This document shows positions 57,840 through 64,000 of a stretch of 64,000 nucleotides of DNA, piece after piece. The first letter of the stretch is position 1. Every line of letters begins with the position of its first letter. The position numbers and the translations under genes were made by a program. The notes under the pieces are model-generated. The model did no database searches. It was not told where the DNA came from and was given only the letters and a program-made list of their open reading frames with translations. This DNA is from Symbiodinium natans (Eukaryota > Sar > Dinophyceae > Suessiales > Symbiodiniaceae): NCBI GenBank assembly GCA_905221605.1, contig CAJNDS010002121.1, positions 459,501-523,500 of the forward strand, written 5' to 3'.

Positions 57840-58337
57840 GGACTACCCAAGCTCATCAACCCACCCAGTGGAGGTTTTTGGAAGCTTACGGAGGCTGGGG
57901 GGGGGGGAGCCGGACCCCGGACGCGAGCCCAAATGGGCCAGGTTTTTTTTTTTCTCATTTCAGGCAAAATGGGGGGGGGGGGGGGGTTGGGTTCCGAAAC
58001 TAGGGGTACCTTCTTAAGGCCTGACAAAAAGGGGAATCTCACTATTTGAGGATCTATATTAAGGCCCCTAGTCTTCGTAATCCCCCCAAAATGGGCCGGG
58101 TTGTCTCATGTCAGGCAAAATCGGCGACTCTTGGGAGCTCTTTCTGTTCTTGAAACTTTCCATTTGGACAAGCCAATGAGGCTTAACCCTAAACCCTAAA
58201 ACCTAAAACCCTAAACCAGCCTAAACCCTAAAAGGTACTCTGCCCAGGGTGAGGGCTTCTGGGAACCCGAGAAAAGACCATGGCGTTTGAAACAGCGCAC
58301 AGGGACTAGGGCAAAAATTGCAGGCCCCAAGCCCTGA
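57840..58337 (+). CDS. Candidate exons with element G between, ending in a stop
   Basis: 57,840-57,893 (after ggttacag: DYPSSSTHPVEVFGSLRRL), 58,115-58,187 (after ctcatgtcag: NRRLLGALSVLETFHLDKPM) and 58,247-58,337 (after ctctgcccag: EGFWEPEKRPWRLKQRTGTR, AKIAGPKP, TGA). Element G copy 5 and G-rich DNA lie between the first two. Confidence 0.4.
57971..58090. mobile_element. Palindromic element family G, copy 5, flanked by a long direct repeat
   Basis: GGTTCCGAAACTAGGGGTACC at the left and CCCTAGTCTTCGTAATCCCCCC at the right. 'aaatgggccaggt...ctcatttcaggcaaaatgg' (about 57,930-57,972) is repeated as 'aaatgggccgggt...ctcatgtcaggcaaaatcgg' (about 58,089-58,125), including the acceptor. Confidence 0.85.
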
Positions 58338-58338
58338 T

Positions 58339-58630
58339 GAGTTTAGGGTTTAGGGTTTAGGGTTTAGGGTTTAGGGTTTAGGGTTGAGGGTTTAGGGTTT
58401 AGGGTTTAGGGTTTAGGGTTTAGGGTTTAGGCTTTAGGGTTTAGGGTTTAGGGTTTAGGGTTTAGGGTTTAGGGTTTAGGGTTTATGGGTTTAGGGTTTA
58501 GGGTTTAGGGTTTAGGGTTTAGGGTTTAGGGTTTAGGGTTTAGGGTTTAGGGTTTAGGGTTTAGGGTTTAGGGTTTAGGGTTTAGGGTTTAGGGTTTAGG
58601 GTTTAGGGTTTAGGGTTTAGGGTTTAGGGT
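58339..58630 (+). repeat. Longest (TTTAGGG)n array of the window
   Basis: About 41 units with only single variants (TTGAGGG, CTTTAGGG, TATGGG). Confidence 0.98.
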
Positions 58631-58722
58631 GGCATTCAACAGAGCGCGCAGGCAAAGCGCCAGCAGAAGGCACTGAAGAGACACTCGGAAGCATCAGCTC
58701 CAAACAGTTTGTCTGCTTTTAG
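58631..58722 (+). CDS. Candidate exon, unknown product
   Basis: The frame reads QQSAQAKRQQKALKRHSEAS then APNSLSAF between two TTTAGGG blocks. Basic/Gln-rich. A further open segment is at 58,848-58,915 (QQGFESLQPLISAFVLS). Confidence 0.35.
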
Positions 58723-58994
58723 GGTATAGGGTTTAGGGTTTAGGGTGTAGGGTTTAGGGTGCTTTCGAAGGTTACGCAGGGAAGTTCTGAAGGTGTAGGG
58801 TTGTAGGGGTTTGGGGTTTAGGGTTTAGGTGTTTTTCCTTCCGGGCGCTCAGCCCAACAGGGCTTTGAGAGTTTGCAGCCCTTGATTTCAGCCTTTGTTC
58901 TTAGTGTTTTAGGGCTTAAGGCTTAAGGCTCAGTGGTTTGCCAGGGTTTAGGATTAGGAGCAAGCGGGTCTGTGGGCTTAGTGTTTAGGGTTTA

Positions 58995-59052
58995 GGGCAT
59001 CTGTTGCTCTCTCTCTCTATCTCTCTCTGACTCTCTCTTTCTCTCTCTCTTT
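58995..59052 (+). repeat. CT-rich microsatellite
   Basis: (CT)n with minor interruptions. Confidence 0.9.
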
Positions 59053-59336
59053 TCATCGCCCGCTTTAAGACTGCAGGGTTCAGGGTTGAAGCGTAATCGT
59101 GGCCCCAACAAACATGTTAACCCCTCCCCTCAAATTTTAAGCATGTTGCGGCCGATCCGGATCTTGGATTTGTTTGGGGTTTTAACTTAGGCGGAAGCGA
59201 TTTGGAGTGGACCACTACCAAATATTCTGACATCCCCTCATAGCACCAAGTATGGCAGATACGGTATGGCTTGGTAGTACATTCTTTGGATGGTATTGTG
59301 CGAAATGTCTCTGTATATATACATTCATTTGTCAGG

Positions 59337-59604
59337 TCTCTGGGTGTGGGTGAGCAAACGCCGGTGCAGATGCAAATCAGTCTTCCAGCCCGGACCCATT
59401 GAACAGTGAGTCAGATAGGTGGACTCCTCACATGAACCCCCGCCAAGCATGTCGTGCCAGAACAGGTTTAGCCAGTGTAGCCCTTTCTTTTGGCTCGCAT
59501 TGAACCCGGCAGGGCCGGAAGGGCTTATCAGGGTTCAGGGGTTGGGGCAGTGGACAAGTAACCTGATTTCTCACCGAGATTTTGACCAGGATCAATGGTT
59601 CTAA
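59337..59604 (+). CDS. Candidate exons with stop, unknown product
   Basis: 59,337-59,400 (after ttcatttgtcag: LGVGEQTPVQMQISLPARTH). 59,419-59,604 (after gagtcagatag: VDSSHEPPPSMSCQNRFSQC, SPFFWLALNPAGPEGLIRVQ, GLGQWTSNLISHRDFDQDQW, TAA). No telomere repeats around. No family recognised; the minus strand is also open. Confidence 0.4.
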
Positions 59605-59759
59605 GGGATCCCCCCCCAAAAAAAAACATATTTATGAGTTCCGCGGCCTTCCTGCATGCAAAGTTCCTAGAGAATCGGCAAAACCAAAACTGTATATTCT
59701 CACGCGGAATACTGGCTTTTGCGGGAGCGCAGTCTTGGCAATTCGCCAATAGTTTTCTA

Positions 59760-60535
59760 ACGTCCGGGGGGATGAATTGAGAAGTTGTATGTTAGCCGTT
59801 TTGCAAAAGGCGAAGACAGTGGACTATTAGTTGGCATGGGTGTTGAGGATAGTAGACTAGCTGAGCAGTTTATTTCAGGAGCGACAAAGCTGGGCTCATG
59901 CTTCTTGCGAGACATAGAAAGGGGCAAGTCCATGTGGGGTTTGAGTTAAACAGCGTTTGTGCTGCCCATGCCCTTGAGCTTATCAACTCGCTGCAGCGGG
60001 TTTTGCAATGACGTTTGGATTGCATGTGTTGCGCGGAATGGCTGTGTAAATATGGCGATGCTGGAAAGTTTTATGTCGAGATTGCCACTAAGGTTTGCAA
60101 GTCTTGGTGAGCAAGGGCACCAATATCTCGGCGTTGCACCTTGATGGAAAGTGGTCTGTTGCAAGGGACGAGGACGTGATGCACGGGTTGTTTCTGGGGT
60201 CCTCGGTCAGGTCGCCATCAGATTCATCTGCCGGCTTGACGTGGGGGTTAGAGGTTTGTCAGTTGTGCATGCAGGATGTGCTTATGAGGTACAGGAAACA
60301 TGGGGGTTTACGAAAATCAGGGACCCTAAGAATATAGTCCCTAGATAGTATAGGATTCCCTTATCATACGGACCCCAGAAGGTACCGTTGATTTCGGAAA
60401 CCCCCACATGGTTGGATCATATGAAGTTTGTTGCGACATGCCTGGAACAGATCGTGCACAGTAGCGGGCTGCCAAGGCTTCCTGTCATCATCGACCTTGC
60501 AACGGGCGACTGTGAGAAGAACGCCCTTTGGTTTG
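59760..60535 (+). pseudogene. Broken coding-like region without telomere repeats
   Basis: Protein-like segments occur in shifting frames: VEDSRLAEQFISGATKLGSC, FLRDIERGKSM; then LNSVCAAHALELINSLQRVL, stop; then CAEWLCKYGDAGKFYVEIAT; then either DEDVMHGLFLGSSVRSPSD or VLGQVAIRFICRLDVGVRGL; then, after element G copy 6, LDHMKFVATCLEQIVHSSGL, PRLPVIIDLATGDCEKNALW. One-base shifts and in-frame TGA codons separate them. Either a decayed gene or several small introns I cannot place (a perfect donor GTGAGC is at 60,107). Family not recognised. Confidence 0.4.
60296..60412. mobile_element. Palindromic element family G, copy 6
   Basis: ACATGGGGGTTTACGAAAATC at the left and GATTTCGGAAACCCCCACATGG at the right are inverted, inside open coding-like DNA on both sides. 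One frame continues ...VQETW-LDHMKF... if the element is removed. Confidence 0.95.
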
Positions 60536-60539
60536 ATCA

Positions 60540-60635
60540 GGGTTTAGGGTTTATGGTTTAGGGTTTAGGGTACAGGGTTTAGGGCTTAGGGTTTAGGGTT
60601 TAGGGTTTAGGGTTTAGGGTTTAGGGTTTAGGGGG
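60540..60635 (+). repeat. (TTTAGGG)n array
   Basis: About thirteen units, directly after the open frame ending ...ALWFDQ. Confidence 0.95.
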
Positions 60636-60769
60636 CTTAAGGTACCAAGTCTAACCCTAAACCGGAATGCCTATAGTACCTCATGTATGGTTTCGGAACT
60701 GGCGAAGTCCTGACTACCAAGAGGGAGGGCGCGAGGTACAGACGCCGTGGGTGGGTGGGTGGGTGGGTT

Positions 60770-61518
60770 GGAGTTCGCCGTAAAACGGTCCAGCCGTACA
60801 GAATGTGATCAAGAAAGTACGGTACGTGGGGTGGACGGAAATCAAGGGCCCTTCATCCACAGAACTACTGATCCCTGCCGGTGTTTAGGGTTTAGGGGCT
60901 TAGGCTTGGAGATGAATAGGTTTTGGGGTTTAATTAGGGGTTAGGAATTTGAGTCTCCGTTTGTGTAGCATAAAGTACAAGAATTGAAGAATTGGCCGTA
61001 TATAAGATCGCCATGGAAGGAGCCGAATGCAGAGAACTGCCCCGTCACATGGGAACCACTAAACCCTAAGCCCCAAACCCTAAACCCTAATTCAAAGGAT
61101 GTGTGCAGACCGATGATGCTGCCACTTGCGCCCTAAGAGTCGGTTCCTAAATTGTGCGGTTTAGGGTTTAGGGTTTAGGGTTTAGGGTTTAGGGTTTAGG
61201 GTTTAGGGTTTAGGAACCTTAAACCCTGAAAACCCAGAGGTCTGGCAGGATGCGATTCAACTCCTCGCTGGTGTCATCGGCTATCCCACAACCAGAGAGC
61301 GGTGCACTCTGGCTTGCTTGATGGTTTTACCCTGAACCCTAAACCCTAAACCCTAAACCCGAAACCCTAAACCCTAAAGAGTTGTAGGGCTGGATAAGGC
61401 TTCGGGGCTTAAGAGGTTGCCGGCATTCTTGCAGATGATGGCTTTGGCATTGGAATTGCAGCCCTGCGTAGGCAAACCAGAGGTCGACAAGTGTCGCAAA
61501 GACTGCAACAACAACTAG
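60770..61518 (+). CDS. 3' exons of an unrecognised gene
   Basis: 60,770-60,880 (VKRSSRTECDQESTVRGVDG, NQGPFIHRTTDPC), 60,975-61,061 (VQELKNWPYIRSPWKEPNAE, NCPVTWEPL), 61,231-61,335 (NPEVWQDAIQLLAGVIGYPT, TRERCTLACLM) and 61,435-61,518 (after ggcattcttgcag: MMALALELQPCVGKPEVDKC, RKDCNNN, TAG). Telomere-type arrays lie in the introns. The last exon has a good acceptor and a stop. Assignment of all four to one gene is inference. Confidence 0.45.
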
Positions 61519-61633
61519 ACACACAAAAACCATGGGATCCCCAGCCCTAAACAGGACATTGGGATTGGCGTTTAGCAGGGTACCTAATTTAGAACTTTTG
61601 TCCAGAAAGTTTAAAGAGCTGACCGGCTATATA

Positions 61634-61731
61634 ACCCTAAACCCTAAACCCTAAACCCTAAACCCTAAACCCTAAACCCTAAACCCTAAACCCTAAACCC
61701 TAAACCCTAAACCCTAAACCCTAAACCCTAA
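61634..61731 (-). repeat. (CCCTAAA)n array
   Basis: About fourteen units. Confidence 0.97.
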
Positions 61732-61736
61732 CCTTG

Positions 61737-61865
61737 ATGAACCTTGAAGCAGGCAGCTATCCCTCCTCGGTCTTCCGCACGCTGGTGCAAGCACTGTCAA
61801 AAGGCGATCCGCGAGCCGCCACCGCCCCTGGGATGTTTTTTCTCTTTGCCTTAGGGCCTGGGGCT
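61737..61865 (+). CDS. Candidate exon, unknown product
   Basis: Open frame from an ATG: MNLEAGSYPSSVFRTLVQAL then SKGDPRAATAPGMFFLFALG, between two telomere-type arrays of opposite orientation. Confidence 0.4.
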
Positions 61866-61941
61866 TAGGGTTTAGGGTTTAGGGTTTAGGGTTCAGGGTT
61901 TAGGGTTTAGGGTTTAGGGTTCTTCGGGTAACCCCACGCGA

Positions 61942-62006
61942 CCATGTGCTTAAATAGGGAATACTTGGGCTTTAATGTACTTCCTACACAGGGACTTTGG
62001 TGCCCA
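61942..62006. mobile_element. Family M element, copy 8
   Basis: 'atgtgcttaaatagggaatacttgggctttaatgtacttcctacacaggga', the family M core in order. Confidence 0.65.
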
Positions 62007-62109
62007 AGAACACAGCGAGGTACTCGGACCCTTACGGTAAGGCTTCGGTTTAACGCCGCAAGGCGTAGGGATTTTGTTAGGGTTTCAGAGTTTCAGAGCT
62101 TCGGGATGT

Positions 62110-62905
62110 AGGGCTTCAGCCCTAAACCCTAAATCCCAAGCCCTAAACTCTAGATCCTAAACCCTAAACCCTAAACCTTTAGCCATGAACCCTACAAACC
62201 CTTGTGGAAACCCCTAGACCCTAAACCCCTAAACCCTAAAACCCAGAACCCCGAAACCCTAAAGCCCTAAACCCTAAACCCCCAAAGCCCTAAAACCCTA
62301 AAACCCGTAAACCTAAACCCCTAAAACCCTAAACACCTAAATCCTAAAGCCCTAAGACCCTACACCCCTAAAGACCTAACGCCTATACCCTAAAGCCCTA
62401 AAACCCTAAACCCCTAAAACCCTAAACCCCTAAATCCCTAAACCCCTAAATCCTAAATCCTAAACCCTAAACCCCTAAACCCTAAACTCCTAAACCCTGA
62501 ACCCCTAAATCCAAACCCCCTAAGCCCTAAAACCCTAAACCCCTAAAACCCTAAACCCCTAAATCCCTAGACCCCTAAATCCTAAACCCCTAAACCCTAA
62601 ACCCCTAAACCCTAAACTCCTAAACCCTGAACCCCTAAATCCTAACCCCCTAAACCCTAACACTCTAAACCCCTAAGTCCTAAACCCCTGAATCCCTAAA
62701 TCCTAAACCCTTATATCCTAAACCCGTAAACCTAAACCCCTAAACCCTAAACCCCTAAATCCTAAACCCTAAACCCTCAAACCCTAAACCCCTAAACCCC
62801 TAAACCCCTAAACCCCTAAACCCCTAAACCCCTAAACCCCTAAACCCCTAAACCCCTAAACCCCTAAACCCCTAAAACCCTAAACCCTAAACCCTAAACC
62901 CTAAA
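62110..62905 (-). repeat. Long degenerate array of CCCTAAA, CCCCTAAA and longer variants
   Basis: About 800 bp of CCCTAAA-like words with units of 7, 8 and 15 bp (CCCTAAACCCCTAAA). Two sub-blocks at about 62,395-62,520 and 62,525-62,650 are near duplicates of each other. No gene. Confidence 0.95.
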
Positions 62906-62931
62906 CCCAAGGTCCTAAGTTTTGGGCTTCT

Positions 62932-63003
62932 GTTTCCGATCCGCCCGAGACGAGGCCATCCTCTCCTCTGTCGAGCAGCTGCCGCCCGAGGACCCCCGGT
63001 GGG
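62932..63003 (+). CDS. Candidate exon, unknown product
   Basis: The frame reads FRSARDEAILSSVEQLPPED then PRW before a (TTTAGGG)n array (63,012-63,120). Protein-like; no family recognised. Confidence 0.4.
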
Positions 63004-63439
63004 TTGCTGGGGGTTTAGGGTTTAGGGTTTAGGGTTTAGGGTTTAGGGTTTAGGGTTTAGGGTTTAGGGTTTAGGGTTTAGGGTTTAGGGTTTAGGGCTG
63101 GGGTTTAGGGTTCAGGGTTTAGGGTTTAGGTTTTAGGGTTTAGTGTTTTGTGTTAAGGGCTTGGGTCTAGGGTTGAGGGTTGAGGGGTTAGGGTTTAGGG
63201 TTTAGGGGTTTAGGGGTTTAGGATATAGGGGTTTGGGGTTTTAGGGGTTTAGGGTTTTAGGGGAGTAGGGTTTTGGGGCTTTAGGGTATAGGGGGTTTAG
63301 GGGTTTAGGGTTTTAGGGGTTTGGGGGTGTAGGGTTTAGGGTTAGGGCTTTAGTGGCTTTAGGGCTTTTTGGGGCTTTAGGGCCTATAGGGGTGTTAGGC
63401 GTTTAAGGGGGGTTGAGGGATTCCAGAAGATTAGGGTCT

Positions 63440-63741
63440 ATAGGAGGCTTTGCTCAAGTCTTGACGCTACACCCTTTACTCGCCCATGCTGCATATCATT
63501 CAAAACAGTTCGACAGACACTTTCAGGATGGCACCCAAAACCCTAAATACCCTAGCCCCATAAACCCTAAACCCTAGCCCTAAACCCGCACCCCACAAAG
63601 CCCTAAACCCTAGCCCTAAACCCTAAACCCTAGCCCTAAACCCTAAACCCCACAAAACCCCAAACCCTCGTTAACAATCCAAATTTCAGGACTTTCTGAA
63701 GCTCCTGGAGTCGATCGAGCCTGAGACTTTCATGAGGCGGT
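63440..63741 (+). CDS. Two candidate exons, unknown gene
   Basis: 63,455-63,540 is open (LHPLLAHAAYHSKQFDRHFQ), with a second open frame. 63,690-63,741, after aatttcag, reads DFLKLLESIEPETFMRR and runs to GGTTTAGGG. The second has a clear acceptor. Confidence 0.4.
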
Positions 63742-63821
63742 CTGTTTCGGGTTTTGGGGGGTTTAGGGTTTAGGGTTTAGGGTTTAGGGTTTAGGGTTTA
63801 GGGTTTAGGGTTTAGGGTCAG

Positions 63822-63934
63822 CTTGGTAGCCCAGTGGTACCCTTTACCCTTTGTTTTTGGTTATGGATTCCCTTATAAAATAGCCAACCCAAAAATGGGT
63901 GCCCTTATTATAATATGGTTACTGGGCTACTAAG
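63822..63934. mobile_element. Element family A, copy 8
   Basis: CTTGGTAGCCCAGTGGTACC at the left and GTTACTGGGCTACTAAG at the right: the least decayed copy in the window, downstream of a (TTTAGGG)n array. Confidence 0.95.
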
Positions 63935-64000
63935 GGTATAGGGGCCTTTAAAGCTAGAATAGGGTTTCGGGTTAGGGTCTAGGAGCCTTACTAATTTTAG

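Noticed and set aside
57821-58049. Long plus and minus frames across a poly(G) run
   Set aside because: The homopolymer and element G make them open; only the short segment before the G run has exon-like signals.

Overview
The window reads as nuclear DNA of a dinoflagellate. This is an inference from the sequence. Coding sequence is cut into short exons, and the spaces between them are packed with plant-type telomere repeats (TTTAGGG on either strand) and with short palindromic elements whose ends form splice sites. The recognisable proteins are families I associate with dinoflagellates: a voltage-gated channel with a cyclic-nucleotide-binding domain, an 'SHQW' plus ankyrin-repeat protein, and a pyruvate/branched-chain dehydrogenase kinase-like protein. 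No rRNA, tRNA, CRISPR or bacterial operon structure was found. The species cannot be named from this window. A 100-base run of N at 17,591-17,690 marks an assembly gap.

Layout. 1-4,160: A+T-rich and degenerate repeat DNA with a higher-order duplication (1.8-3.05 kb) and a 247-bp palindrome (3.54-3.79 kb). 4.16-14.55 kb: at least eight exons of an ion channel on the + strand (pore-S6, C-linker, cyclic-nucleotide-binding domain). 14.6-35.9 kb: many short candidate exons of unrecognised genes, some ending in a plausible stop (19,037; 21,785; 26,757; 29,885; 33,921; 35,389; 35,855), separated by telomere-type arrays, palindromic elements, a TAC/CTA microsatellite and the N gap. 36.6-38.8 kb and 50.7-53.3 kb: the two halves of a mitochondrial-type protein kinase (PDK/BCKDK family). 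Between them, on the same strand, lie a short gene (39.5-41.3 kb) and a complete-looking SHQW/ankyrin gene (41.4-49.8 kb), so the kinase appears to contain nested genes unless the assembly is rearranged. 53.6-64 kb: more candidate exons, a tandem array of inverted repeats (55.6-56.8 kb), an A+T-rich island (56.8-57.5 kb), a telomere-repeat-free stretch with broken coding frames (59.4-60.5 kb), a small gene end at 61,518 and a long degenerate CCCTAAA block (62.1-62.9 kb).

The most interesting signal is how introns seem to be made. (1) At least a dozen families of short palindromic elements (called A, B, C... here) recur. In several places the element is essentially the whole intron and the reading frame joins across it (33,716-33,832 is the cleanest case). 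(2) Telomere-type arrays also act as introns: each GGTTTAGG unit contains both a GT and a TAG, and at 41,731 the first repeat unit supplies the donor. (3) Several array-containing inserts are bracketed by 11-34 bp direct copies of the exon edge, as expected if they arrived by break repair or insertion with target duplication. GC and GA donors also occur and are supported by protein-family continuity.

Limits: exon borders were placed by eye from frame, AG/GT signals and remembered family motifs. Open frames of 60-150 bp are common by chance, so exons without a recognised motif carry low confidence.
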